Source: Mansonella perstans
Taxonomy: Eukaryota > Nematoda > Chromadorea > Rhabditida > Onchocercidae
Reading direction: 5' to 3'
DNA: 64,000 nucleotides
NCBI GenBank assembly: GCA_037074765.1
Contig: JBAMDO010000069.1
Coordinates: 457,501 to 521,500, forward strand
Shown here piece by piece: positions 25,208 through 37,400 of the stretch (positions are counted from its first letter, which is position 1; each line of letters starts with the position of its first letter). Made by a program: the position numbers and the translations under genes. Under the pieces are notes generated by a model. That model did not search any database, had not been told where the DNA came from, and saw only the letters and a program-made list of their open reading frames with translations.

Positions 25208-26597
25208 TCATTGATCGCTTGTTCCTGTATTACTTGTGCTTGAATCAGTACGTTTGAAACGCTTTGAGCGTTGTTGTGATTGTTGTTGTGGTTGTTGTTG
25301 TTGCTGTAGTTGTTGCTGCTGATCAGTATAATGCATTTGTATTGGAATATTTCGTGTTGACATTTCTGGTGGAACATTCTTCTTTCGTGCACTTATTTCC
25401 AGAATTCCATTGTCTAAAAAAACTTTCACCACAAATGTTTGTCAAATTATTAATTGTCAAAATAACTGTATTCTAATCAAACCGTAAAAAAAACAATGTT
25501 GTTGTCTTATCAATTATCATACTGTACATTTGATCATTTTATCAGAAGTATGATAGCTTTTTCTTTATTTCATTCTATCATTTACACTCAATAACTTCAC
25601 CTCACTGTTTGATTATAATTGCTTAGTACGGAATTTATAAATTCAAATTTTTATTTAGAATCTATCGCATTGTAGAACAGAAACCTTTTAAACGAGATAT
25701 TACTGTATTATCATCAACATCATCAGGTAGCGTAAATCGACGAACGAAATGTCGTTCAATGAAACCATGCTGATCACGTCGCTGCTTTTGATGTCCTTCA
25801 ATTGAAATTTCACCATCACGCATACTAATTCTTAAATCATTCGGATGAAATTGTGATACGTCTATTTCCATAGCAAATTTTTCCGCATCATTTACAGCCT
25901 ATAATATGAACATTACTATATTATGTGAAAATTTCACAAACATTATTTATTATTCCTTTCGGTAATGATAACAGCACATTGATTCCTCCAACGCAATGCT
26001 GGACATCTAAGGGCATCACAGACCTGTTATTGCTCAACTTCATGCGGCTAAACACCGCTTGTCCCTCTAAGAAGTTGTCTGGACTGTCTGGAAATTATCC
26101 ACTAATTATTTAGTAGACTAGAGTCTCGCTTGTTATCGAAATGAACCAGACAAACCATTCTACCAACTAAGAAGCGGTTCATCTGTTTCATTTATAAAAT
26201 ATTTAGGAAGAAGCCGAAAAATGACTTTATGTTGAAATTTCTGTAGCACTGTGTGATGGTATTTTGCTTTCTTATTTTTCAGCACTAATTTAACATTTTA
26301 CCAAGAAAAATTAATTTTAATTACTTGCCTGTCCAAGTGTTCTACCAAAATTGTATTGAACTGGTGACGAAATCATGGATGAACCACTGCCCCCCCAACC
26401 TACGCCTAATTGACGATATTGTTGCTCTAAGCCATGAAATAAACTTTCAAACATTCGTCGAACTGTTTCATTGAATGATATGAACTCTGAATCAGGGAAA
26501 TACGACCGACGACCTGAAGGTCGTTCAGCATCACGATGATGTTGGTCTGATGGATTCATCAGGTTTCTTTTTTCTTCCAGTAGTTTTTGCAAATTTC
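25208..26597 (-). CDS. Small heat-shock protein (alpha-crystallin/Hsp20 family)
   Basis: ATP-independent chaperone that holds unfolding proteins. Exons on the minus strand are 26597-26329, 25898-25685 and 25413-25208. The N-terminal region contains PDSEFISFNETVRRMFESLF. The alpha-crystallin domain runs from EKFAMEIDVSQFHPNDL to the signature SRLKDNGILEISARKK. A C-terminal I-P-I motif (RNIPIQMHY) is followed by a Gln-rich tail. The first listed exon begins after a TTTTTTAG acceptor in phase 1. If that acceptor is trans-spliced, the start is the ATG at 26559-26557, giving 216 aa; otherwise a first exon lies further upstream and was not found. The splice after GRTLGQ uses GC (CAG|GCAAGT), the only choice that keeps the frame. 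Its length resembles nematode HSP-25-type proteins, but the exact orthologue is not certain. Confidence 0.85.
25950..26177 (-). pseudogene. Diverged fragment of an 18S rRNA gene inside an intron
   Basis: On the minus strand this interval reads like the 3' part of eukaryotic 18S rRNA, in the right order: TTCTTAGTTGG, TTTGTCTGG, CGAGACTCTAG followed by TCTACTAAATA, ACTTCTTAGAGGGACAAGCG, TTGAGCAATAACAGGTCTGT and GATGCCCTTAGATGT. It then degrades toward a CCGAAAGGA block. Identification comes from recognising these conserved strings. Substitutions and the short length show that it is not functional. It lies wholly inside the intron between the first two listed exons of the heat-shock gene and in the same orientation as that gene. 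Confidence 0.85.
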
Positions 26598-29017
26598 CTA
26601 AAAAACACTTCTGTTATAACCAAATAATCTTTTTACAATAATTTGCAAATTCTAAGAATTTGAAAAAAACGAAATTCATTAAAGTTTAAAAAAAAATTTT
26701 CCATTATTTTTATTTTACTCATATTCTTTCCTTTTCCCATCCTATTTTTACTTAATTTCTCATCAGTTATCAATAATCAGAAATTGTTATTCATATAATT
26801 ATTTCACGGTCTCAAAAATGTGAAGGCAAAAATTTTTGTTAGCATATCTCATTGAGTTGAAAATTCCACATTTCATCATTTTCACTTTACAAGTAACTAA
26901 AGATTCATTTACTTTTCAGCCAAAAATTTTGGAAGCAACCGTCCGACTGAATTAGTTACAAAGATTAGTAAATGAATGCTATGACGTTACACATTTTTTT
27001 ATACTTTCTTCCGGCCCTAATGAGTTCTATGTTACAATTAGCGCTCAACTTTGAATTATAACAAATTCTCTGCATATATTATTGGCTTTATCATTTCCTC
27101 TTACATATTTATTTTCTGTTACCGTAATTCTCTTATGATATTACTAATTACAGTGCATTACTGTACCGTTCAAGTTTCATTGATTTTTTTTCATTTTTCT
27201 TTGACTGTTATCATTTGTTAACTTTGAATAGAACAAAATTTTAATCTTTTTCAAATTTATCTCATTGTATTTCATTATCACTTAATAATTTTGCGCATAA
27301 TTCTTGAATGCTAATATTTTTGTTAGAAATAAGAGCGTAGCACAATACGATACATGATGATATTTTGTGGTACACTACGGTACATCAATGATGACATTGC
27401 ATGATATGGTACATTTGTAATGATATTCTGAAATTACTATAGTGTGTAAATCTTGTAATGTACTACGCAAGTATTAAACGTAAATATTTAATGCCCAAGC
27501 TTAATCGAAATAATCGATCATATATGGCTTGTTTTTACTGGTATTTAATTAGCGCAATTTCCAATTCATTTCTTTGATCAGTTTTTCAACAGTACTAAAT
27601 TATTTTCAAATATAATCCAAGAATAAACACAATGAGTAGTTATTGATATTTCAATATTTTAGCAATTTTTAGCAAAAATTTTTTACATTATTTATCTTTT
27701 TTACATTTATCAAAATTATTTGTATTCCTTTAACCAATGATGGAAATGATTAATCTAATTAAATAGCCGGATTAATTAATTATTATAATCATTTAGCAAA
27801 ATAGAATTATCTTTTTTTGACATTTTAACTGCATTTTTTTTCTTTGACAACATATTATCAAATCAATTTTTCAGGAATTACAAATTATGATGACCTAACT
27901 CAACGATTTATCATTTATCACAAATTATTAATTGAAATAATAGTATTTCGTACTTCAAAATTTACGCTCAAAATTTTTGTCCAATGGTATGTAAATTTGA
28001 AATCAAATGAAAAACAAGAAATGTAAAATGTGTAATCAGAAGAAAACACATATTCATATTTCGTTCATTATATTTCTGCTAAATTTATTTTTAATCCTCA
28101 GAAGGATAGACTAAGTTTTTTTTTCGATTACTTTTTTTTTTCCCGAGAGGATTTAGAAATGCATCATTTTAGAGGATTTAGTAATAGACCATTCAAGAGG
28201 ATTTAGGAATGGATCATTCGAGAGAGCTTAAGAATGGATTTGTTTAAATTAAATTGAAGAACCTCATTTAAACATAAATAATAAAAAAAATCTTAATTAT
28301 TCATGAATTTTCATAGTAACCTGTCTCCTTATTTCCCTTCTCTTCCTCCTTCTCTTTCTCTCTCTTTCTCTTTGAAAGTTTGCTATTGCTGTATATAACA
28401 TACAATAATTTGATCACAAAAAAAACATTATTTATCATTTAAATATTACAATTTTTTTTTTGACAAAATGTAACAAGAATAGTATGGAACGATGTATAAA
28501 TGTAGAATGTAAAAAACTGTTAGAAATTTGTCATACAATCATTCACAAATTTGATGGAAAAATACAATCGATTGTTGTAGCCTCGTCAATTGTTGTTTCC
28601 TTCTACTTTCAAACGCCTATAAATTTTAGAGTAAAAATAAAAAATTTCATTTTTATTCAACTTTAATTTGAATTTAATTAAACTTTTATTTTCGTTCAAT
28701 AAATTACATGTTTCAATTATAATTTAAATTTCATAGACAATAATTTTACTATTTTTTGGAAATGAAACTTAAGCAAGAATTTTCCTTTTCTAATTATTGT
28801 AACCAGTAATATTTCTCATATTATTTTTATAATGGAAAAAGATCACTGCAATTTTTTGATAAAAAAGCGCTTGCTAGATGCAATATTACTGCTTGCTCAT
28901 TTTTTGCTTTGCGGAATACAGTTATACTTTTGTAACTGCTTATAAGACAAAAACGCCTGTCAAGTATGTTGTTAAAGCTTGTTCATTTGTTTCGCTCGTA
29001 TCACAAAATTATACTTT
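26598..29017. other. Region upstream of the heat-shock gene, no confident gene
   Basis: AT-rich DNA that should contain the heat-shock promoter and perhaps its first exon. I found no convincing heat-shock element. A 68-codon Cys-containing frame on the plus strand (28460-28666, with ERCINVECKKLLEICH) has no splice or start support and is left unassigned. Confidence 0.4.
28145..28240. repeat. 29-bp tandem repeat, about 3.5 copies
   Basis: Diverged copies of a unit containing GAGAGGATTTAGGAATGGAT and an ATCATTC segment. Confidence 0.7.
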
Positions 29018-29692
29018 TTAATAACCTTCTATATTACTTAAAAGATTTCGAATATCCGGTAAAAATACTAGCCATTCAGGAACAGCATCTTCCGGTGTAA
29101 TTGTTTTACTATTAAAGCATTTAGCTCGATAAAATCTAGCTAGAATGCTACTTCATTTGAGTGATATTAGCAAATCCACTCCAAGTCTTTTCATTTTGTC
29201 AAATTTTTTACTCGAACTTAAGTTACCACCAAATTGTAGCAGTGCTGGAATGTACATTTTCTTACTCCAACACCATCGCCAATTACTGATTAAACTGAAA
29301 ATTGATAAAGTTATTTTAAAACTTTTTTAACTTTTAAAATAACTAAAAATATTTTTTTCTAAATTAAAAAAAAAATATTTTTCTAAAAATTATATTTTTT
29401 CTGCTAAACATTCGTCTGAAAAGTTATCTGATGATGAATAAATCAAGAATTATATTATAAAAAGAAACATAAAACGGATCAAACGACATATATATCATTG
29501 AGATACATTCCCAAACTTATTGTAGAATTAATTCAATTTAGTTCATTTATTTTTCTAGTTCATTTATAGAATAGTGGATGAGAAGCGTTTATCTGTAAGC
29601 TATGAATGCACATTTATTACCGCAGTACTGTGCGATATATAATGCTCCCATGATATTATTGTCTGTAGCATTGTAATTTTCTGTCTTGAAAC
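29018..29692 (-). CDS. Unassigned minus-strand gene, candidate 3' exons
   Basis: Three protein-like segments on the minus strand. 29692-29621 contains NYNATDNNIMGALYIAQYC and ends at a G|GTAATA donor. 29294-29227 follows a strong TTTTCAG acceptor, reads ISNWRWCWSKKMYIPALLQF and ends at G|GTAACT. 29139-29018 follows ATTCTAG, reads RFYRAKCFNSKTITPEDAVP and then EWLVFLPDIRNLL, and ends at TAA 29020-29018. The last two join in phase. The first does not join the second in phase, so an exon is missing or a boundary is wrong. I recognise no family. If the last intron is not spliced, one in-frame TGA breaks an otherwise open 90-codon frame. Confidence 0.35.
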
Positions 29693-30318
29693 CTCGTTAA
29701 AAAAACACTCTGATCTCAAATGATATGTTATTTTTACGTTATAAAATTACAAAAATTTAAAACTTTAGAAAAAAATTTAAGATTTGAATTTTTCAAAATT
29801 TTGACATTTCAAATATATTCCAATTTTCATCACCTAATTTCATCACCTAATCATTACAATCAATGATAATTGAATGCATTGAATATTAACAGATTTTATT
29901 CGGAAAAATGTTTCTAAATTTGCGAAAAAAAAAACAAATAATAACCAAATTGGAGCCTGCTCTGACAAAGAAATAGCCACCAGCAATCTTTTCTTGATCG
30001 AATCAGTATTTGTTTCCAAAAGGAAAATATTATCAATTCAATTTTTCAAATTTATTTTGGTATATCAATTATTAAAGTTATCAATTATGCTAATCACCAT
30101 GAAGTTTGAATTTATGCAAATTATGATACGATCATCTCAAATTCTAAAAAGTCAATTTCGCAAAAGCTTTTTAAGATCCAAATTAATAAAAAATAACAGA
30201 AAGATATTTTTTGAATAAAACTCGTGAACTACATAATAACTTTTTAAGGTGATGATCTTTGCTAACTAACTTTTTACATATCAATAACTTTGAATAAATT
30301 CTTTATTCGGTGAATGAT

Positions 30319-33120
30319 TCAGAAATTATGGCCTGCATTAGCCAAATATTCGCATAGTTTTGCACGAAAATGCTGAAACATTTGATAGTGATCATCACCA
30401 ACATTAAATTGCAAAAGCTAAAAAATGAAAGAAATTTGTGGCAATATATAAATAGTGTAAAGTGAAAAATAATTTGAAACGACAAAATTAACTGATATCA
30501 CACATGCAGAATAAATTTTTTGCAAATTATTTATTAAAAATCACTCTTATGAACTTTTTTTTTCATTCTTTTTATTGGTCATTTTGATCCTTGACCCCTT
30601 TTTATGCAATCAAATTTAGTTCATACGATCAAACATCATTTGAAAATTGTTGTGAAAAAATCTGGCAAATATAAAATATTGCTGCTAAATGTCTTCCAAA
30701 TAAGAAAAAATTTACCATTTTAGATAATGGCTAAAAAATTACTTTAATTTCTGGCTATGATACTCGAAACGTATCGTAGGTTATACAATCAAATGCAAAT
30801 ATTAGTAGCCTTTGATGGACATTTGTATAATTGACCGTACTGCATAACCAATCCAATGTTAAATTTAGCGCATGCTAAATTAAATAAAGAAAATTATTTC
30901 AATAAAAATAAGTTATATTTTTAATTTGTCTGCAACAAAATGATGATAACTTACCTACCATATTAAGCATCATGATTGCTGGAATATCATCAATTTCTGA
31001 TAAAAGCTGAAATGAAATGAAACATTTCCGGAATTTCAATTTCAAAAAGTTATTGAGCTTATCAAGTTTACCAATTATTTTTTTGCAGTTCTTTAGTGCC
31101 TATTATTCATTTATTTTGGCTTATCAACACTTTACATTTTAATTCACAACAAATCACAATTGGATCATTCATTATATGTGCCGGAATTTGCAATTAAATC
31201 CTTCCTAGTTTAGAATATACTGATGAGAAAAAAAAGTTCAAAAAAAATTGAGGTCTAATTATTGATGTAAATTTGAAGCTGCTGTTGCTGTAAAAATGTT
31301 GATATTATCAGAGATTAAACATATGGGCGCACTATCATATTATCATCTGATATTCATCGCATCTGAATTGCCGGATGAAGTCGCACTTATTATTATTACT
31401 CATTTCATTTGTAGTATCATTATCTCATATTGTTATGATATTATAATTATTCATTTCATTTGTAGCATCACCATCTCATACTATTGTCATGATGTTTATC
31501 GCATCTGAATTGCAGTATGAAGTTGCAACTGCTATGATATTATTATTACTATTATTGCATTTGTAGTCTTAGTGAAATGTTCATGGAATAATTTTTAACG
31601 AAGATTTCTTGTTTTGTCAAAATTTCTTAAAAGAATTTTGAGGCCTTTCCAAATATGAACAAATGCAAAAAAAAAAATGAATAAATAATGGTGATGATAT
31701 TGAAATTGCGTTAAATTTAAAAAAAAAAAAAAGAAAGAAAAGGATATTTTGGATGACTAATAAAGGATGACTAAAAAATCTTTACGTGATCAATATGTTT
31801 ATCAAAGAAAAATTTGTCCCTGAAATGATTCCGATATACCAGTGATTTCGACAACAGGATCTAAATTTAGATCGGCATTCAATTATAGCATTTTTCACAT
31901 GTCACCTATAAACAATAACTTCTCAAGCAGTATTTTATTGTCCGTTACTGAAATACCAGGTAACTTGACTCAGTTTTTGATATCATCCATATATTAAGTT
32001 TTTGATGTCCTCCATTTTAATCAGATGAATAAATTACATCACGCAATAACCTTATTTAACCTATCGATTAACCAATACATATTAACATATTAAGATAATT
32101 TTTTTAACTGATAACAAATTTTTAGTTCTTTTTAATCTGATTAGTAATTTTTCAAACTCAATCTATGATGCTCTTAAAAGAATAATACTACATTTTTGTA
32201 CTGCCATTACCGCAAGCTATTCCATCTCGCAATCCACATGATCAACAGTTATTTGAAGCAGATGATGCATCGCGACCTCGTCGAGGCTAAAATTTATCTT
32301 CACCATGACTCATTCATGTTATGGTAACGCTTGTGATTATGGGCAACTCCTGTGTATAGTTGGATTCCAAGATATTTAAAAATTGCTGATCTTTGGGCTA
32401 TCGTTTATCAATTTGTCTTTTTTCATCAAGTTATAAATATACAGAAGTATCGATGAATAAAAAATGAATAGATAAATTAAATTATAATACCTGCTACTAC
32501 CAACAGGTAACAGTTGAAATCACATAGTCAACAACCATCTCACCAATCATTCATTGAAATTGAATTTAACAAACCAGATAGATAATGGCTAGGCAGCTTT
32601 CTGATACATGGGAAATGTGAAAACATGAATGATATCCACATACATGTGAAAACTTGAACGATATTCACGTGAAAACATCTACGTGGTAGCATTTTAAATG
32701 AAAAAAGTTCAATTAAAGTGTCACTTATATCAATAGTAGGTTTTTTAGCCAAGCAATATCACTTATATATTTCAACTTATATCAGTATCACTTATATCAG
32801 TATAAACCTTCTATCATCATCAGTGCTTATGCATTGAGCATAATTTACATAAATGAGAAACCTGAAAACATAAATGATACTCACACATACGTGAAAACAT
32901 CTACGTGAAAGTTCAATTGAAGTGTAACTTATATTAGTATGAAAAAAGTTCAATCAAAGTATCACTTATATCAGTATGAAAGAAGTACAATGAGAGTGTC
33001 ACTTATATACTTTCCTAGTCAATAATGCACGGAGCATACGTAATCTGGCCAAAACTACAAATATGAATTCAGCAAGAGTACCAAGGAAATCTTGGTTGGG
33101 CTCTTTTCTTTCCTTAACTT
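30319..33120 (-). CDS. Unassigned minus-strand gene, candidate exons ending at 30319
   Basis: Four exon-like segments with compatible signals: 33120-33011 (acceptor ATTTTTAG; PNQDFLGTLAEFIFVVLARL; donor AAA|GTATAT), 31819-31786 (acceptor CATTTCAG; DKFFFDKHIDH; donor CAC|GTAAAG), 31006-30959 (acceptor CATTTCAG; LLSEIDDIPAIMMLNM; donor ATG|GTAGGT) and 30417-30319 (acceptor TTTTTTAG; LLQFNVGDDHYQMFQHFRAK, stop TGA). The last three join in phase. The first ends in phase 0 while the second begins in phase 2, so at least one exon between them is unresolved. A further possible exon lies near 31959-31912. The frames look like helical, Leu-rich protein, but no family is recognised. It ends about 630 bases before the other unassigned minus-strand exons, and both could be one locus. 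Confidence 0.4.
32197..32289. other. Small GC-richer island open in several frames
   Basis: The plus strand reads AIPSRNPHDQQLFEADDASR to a TAA. The minus strand, after an AAATTTTAG acceptor, reads LDEVAMHHLLQITVDHVDCE to a TAG. Base composition is clearly less AT-rich than its flanks. It may be an exon of the minus-strand gene around it, but the strand cannot be decided from sequence alone. Confidence 0.3.
32590..33010. repeat. Degenerate repeats with TCACTTATATCAGTATGAAA core
   Basis: At least six diverged copies of CACTTATATCAGTAT, AAAAAGTTCAAT and GTGAAAACATCTACGTG modules, in shuffled order. Confidence 0.6.
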
Positions 33121-33475
33121 CTAAAAATTTAACTTTTTTTTTCAGATTATCACACAATTTATTATTTTTGAATCTCATAATTTGTATCATAAAGAAGCCA
33201 AAATAATGACCGATGACCGTTGGTTACCACTCTAAAAAGATTTATAATTAACTGACATACTACGGATAGAAATATTTCGGTGCGAGTATTTAGAGAAAAA
33301 AATTGAACCATTGAAGAAGCAATTTACGTGAAAATATTCACGTCAAAGTTACCTTAAGCAATACATAGCTTATACGTAAGGCAAAATGTTGCCATATTTT
33401 TGAAAAAAAAAGATTTAAAGCAAAAAAAAATGAATAATTGAGTAAATATGCATATTAATTAATGAATTTCAGTCT

Positions 33476-33556
33476 TTAATTTGCCAAAGGTTTATTTTTT
33501 ATTTGGCCAAAGCTTTTTATTTAGCCAAAACTTGTCCTTTTTATTTGGCAAAAGCT
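33476..33556. repeat. About 20-bp repeat with TTTATTTGGCCAAAGCT core
   Basis: Four diverged copies in about 80 bases. Confidence 0.6.
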
Positions 33557-34404
33557 CGCCATATTTCATAATTCCATACATTAGCGAATTCCACACATTG
33601 CGGTCTTTCATTGTTAAAGAGTTATGGTAGCAGTTAATGCCATAGCAAAGTCTCATCATTTATATCGTAATTTATTTCTCATACCGTAACCTATTTACTG
33701 TATTTCACTCAATGGGTTACGATGTATCTTTCAATACCTTTCAACCAAATATTCAAATAAAGATATATAACAATTCATTCAAACTTCGATTTCAATGTTT
33801 GAAACAATTGCTATCATCTGTTTTATATAAAGATTTAAAAGAACTACAGTACACTCATACTAAAAAGATGCTGATCTTTTTGCTGTATATCAATAAAAAG
33901 TTACGGTACTGGTAAATATCCTACCTAAGCCTTATAGCCCATATCGTAGTCTACATCTCATACCATATCTCCTCATTCCGCACATAGCGGTCTCTTACTG
34001 TATTTCAATGAAAAAATTAATTCATAATTATAGATCTCATAACGAAAGATTGACGCGGTCACAAGAGAGCAATTTGAATTGCTATTATGGGTCGTTGGGG
34101 GGTCTACCGTATGATGTGGTGTTGGACACAGTATGGTCGTTGCTTTTCAATTACAGCTTCTTTTCTATTCATAATATTAGTGCTTTACTTCCCCGTTCAA
34201 AGAACTTCTCTTTGTCATATTAACAAGCCAAATAGCTAAGCCTTTAGGCTTTGCTATCTGTTCTAGTCTAATGTGCCTAAATCACATAGAATGATGACCA
34301 TTGGTCATCTTTTTCTAGCAAGATATCATATTAAAAATTTAGATTTTTTTTAGGATCTCTATAGAGAATTTTTGTGAAGTAAATAGGCAAAGAAAACGAC
34401 AGCA
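33557..34404. other. Upstream region of mcm-10
   Basis: Contains two diverged copies of a CACATTGCGGTCTTTCATTG-like element (about 33595 and 33980), a GC-richer segment at about 34055-34165 that is open on both strands, and a TTTTTTTTAG acceptor ending at 34353 that could receive a spliced leader for the mcm-10 mRNA. No gene is supported here. Confidence 0.4.
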
Positions 34405-37400
34405 ATGACTGAAGCACTTAGTGAATTGCTAAATTTGTTTGAAGATGAAGATGATGAACAATTTAAAGGTTATTCATTTTATAGGTGCATTTTATTCATG
34501 CTTAAAATCTATTTTACTATAATATATCATTTATGCTAAAATTTTCTATTAAATATTTTTCGTCTTTTTTTAAAGTTATTTTTTACATTAATTTTTTAAA
34601 TATGTCTTAGTTAATGCTATATGATAATTCTGTTGTAATTTTAAGCAGAAGAAATATCGAATATCAATGTTGAAAATGGTAATGAAATGAAGAAAATAAA
34701 AAAAAAAGAAGAAAAAAAAGTGGCTGGCTTAATTATGTCGAATATAGTTAATGTCGATAGGAAACGTAAGTATGAAGTATAAGGAAAGTTTGAGAATTTA
34801 TACAGAGTTAAACATGTATTATCTTGTATAGGATTATATGTTTATTCTTATACTATATTGAGATTTTGTTAGCTTATGGGGTCATACTTTACTGTCTCAA
34901 TCTGTTCTCTTTCAATTTCTTGTTGCGAAGGAAAGATTGGAAAGTATCAAAGTATGTAGACTGAAGTGTGTACCAAAGTTACTATTACAAACTATGTATT
35001 AATCAAGTGTTGTTGATGCAATTGGTAGATTATGAAGAAAATGATTTAATTCTAGCAACTCGATCTCTCATTCCAATGGATTTTGGATATTCAAAAAAGA
35101 GTGACGATAACAGTAGCCAGAAGAAGAAGACTGCTAACAGAAGCAGTTTACTGGACTGTACAAGCTCGAGTGAAGATGAATGGAGTAATAACGAGCACGT
35201 GTGAGTTAACCAAATTATGTGTTTTAGTTCCGAAATTACTGGAAATAAGTAACACTTCCTATATTTCATTTGGCTTGCTTGCATTTTGCCTTTTTAAATG
35301 TTTCAGAAACCAACTTAGTGACGCTGGTCGAAGCATCAAACGACAATTGAAAGAAGTGAAAAAGAATCAGTTAGATTCTTCATATCAGGTTAGTTTCTAA
35401 ATCGTAATGCAATATTTTTGTGATATCCTGTTTATTTGTTTAATATTTCCAACTCTCACGAAGTAACGATTTTTTTCGAATTACCCTGAAATTGGATTTA
35501 TTTTCCCAGTCCAAAACCGCTTATAACGGCGTGTTTCAGTTGGAATATATAAAAAAACAAAGCCTAACTTTTCAAGAAAATCGTCGTACACTTCAAGGGA
35601 AAGCTCAAGAAATTACAAAAGCTGTTGAATCATCATCAAAAGATGCACTGAAAATTTATGATCCATTTTTTGGTATTCGTATAAGGTATTTAATTGTTTT
35701 TAAGGACTGATTTTTTTTTTTTGTAACAATTGCTTTTTTTTTTGGGAAATGAGCATTTTCTTGTAGTTCAAATTGAATTTCTAGAAAAGAAAAAATAGGA
35801 TTTTTTCAATATTTCGTATTGCAAAGGTATGGGGATAACTTTTCTGTTTCTACCAAATAATAGTTTGATCGCAAATTTACCCCAGTCGAACCTTAGAATA
35901 TAAATCATGGTGTAAATCAGCTTTTGCAGAAATCCAACAATTTCGTCGGTAGCCTTCGAATCCTATTGCGACGGTTTGAAGAAAATTCGGTTGAGCCAAC
36001 TGAAATCCTTTCCTGTAAGAACTTTAATCTAGACAACTGTTGTAGTCTGTTTATTCTTAACACAACGAAAGACAGCGGAATAACTTCTCATAGATGATAA
36101 TGTAGTTGTCGATGCCATTAAAGATTGTAAGAACGTATAAATTAATTCAGACTTTTTAAATTAAAAAACTTAATAAATTGCTTAATTTCTAGCAGGTAGA
36201 CAATAAATGGATTTCCTTGGCGATTATCGTCGAAAAAACGAGTTGTCGTAAAAGTGCAAACGGAAATGAATATATGCTGTGGAACACTTCCGACCTAACA
36301 GTATATTATTTTTAAAATTGCTTTTTTATTATTTTTAAAACTGAATTGTAAAGTAAGTGCACATAGTGGTTAATTCCTGTTTTTTTTTTTTTTTTTTTTT
36401 TTTTTACTTAAAAAAAACCTTTTTTTGTAATGTATTGACTACACGAAATGAATTTCTTAAAAGTAGAAATACAGTTTTTATGTTTTCAGGGTTTTTCTGA
36501 TACCAACGTTAGAGTTCTCCTTTTCGGCGATTGTATTAAAAAGTTTTGGAAACTGCAAATTGGTACTGTTATTGCGCTTGTAGCACCACCGTTTGCTGAT
36601 GGCAATGATAAACAAAGTAAAAAGTTTCCTTCTTCTATTTTTTTTCCGAAGGAAAAAAAAATTTTCTTGTTTGTAACGGTCATTTTTTCAATGCTTGGAC
36701 GGTCATTTTTTCAGTGTTTGGGACGGTTATTAAGGTTTTCGCATATTCAGTGCAGTCGCGTTTTTCATCTGCATCTCATAATGTACATGAAATTTCTAAA
36801 TGAAGCTAATATCTCGTTTTTTAAATTTCTTCCTTTAATCTGTCCGAAACTGTAGTTTAATTTTTTGTTTTCCTTTCTTCCGATTTTTCCTATTTCAGTA
36901 ACATTGAAACTAACGAAATGTGCACAAGTTTTGGAAATGGGATTTTGTCCTGATTTTGGTCATTGCAAGGTTTGTTTCAAACATATGAGAAATATGTTCT
37001 TTAAATTAGAAAGTAGAAATTAAATCGCTGACAAACGTATGGTAACTTTTTCTACTGGAATTGAGATAGCAAAATAAGCATAAATTATGTTATGATGGTG
37101 AAGATTGTATGTCAAAAGGCACTCTGTTGATCAAATCAACCTTAAAAATACGGTACCAAATCTAAAAACATTACTTTTTTAATAGGCAGTTAAAAAAGAC
37201 GGTAGTTCATGCCAAAATGTGGTAAACTTGTCGCAATGCGACCGGTGCATTTATCATGTTCAACGAGCAGCTCAGAAATTCACAGCAAATCGTGGCTCGT
37301 TTGCGTCTGTACTAGCAAATCCTAGCCGAAAGTTACCAATGAAGAAATTAAACTCATTTTCGGATGGTCTAATTACAATTCCGAGAAAGTCAGTTCATTA

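Noticed and set aside
25925..26113. 62-codon plus-strand frame
   Set aside because: It is the antisense of the 18S rRNA relic.
33712..33915. 67-codon plus-strand frame upstream of mcm-10
   Set aside because: No splice or start context, and the composition is that of the AT-rich flank.
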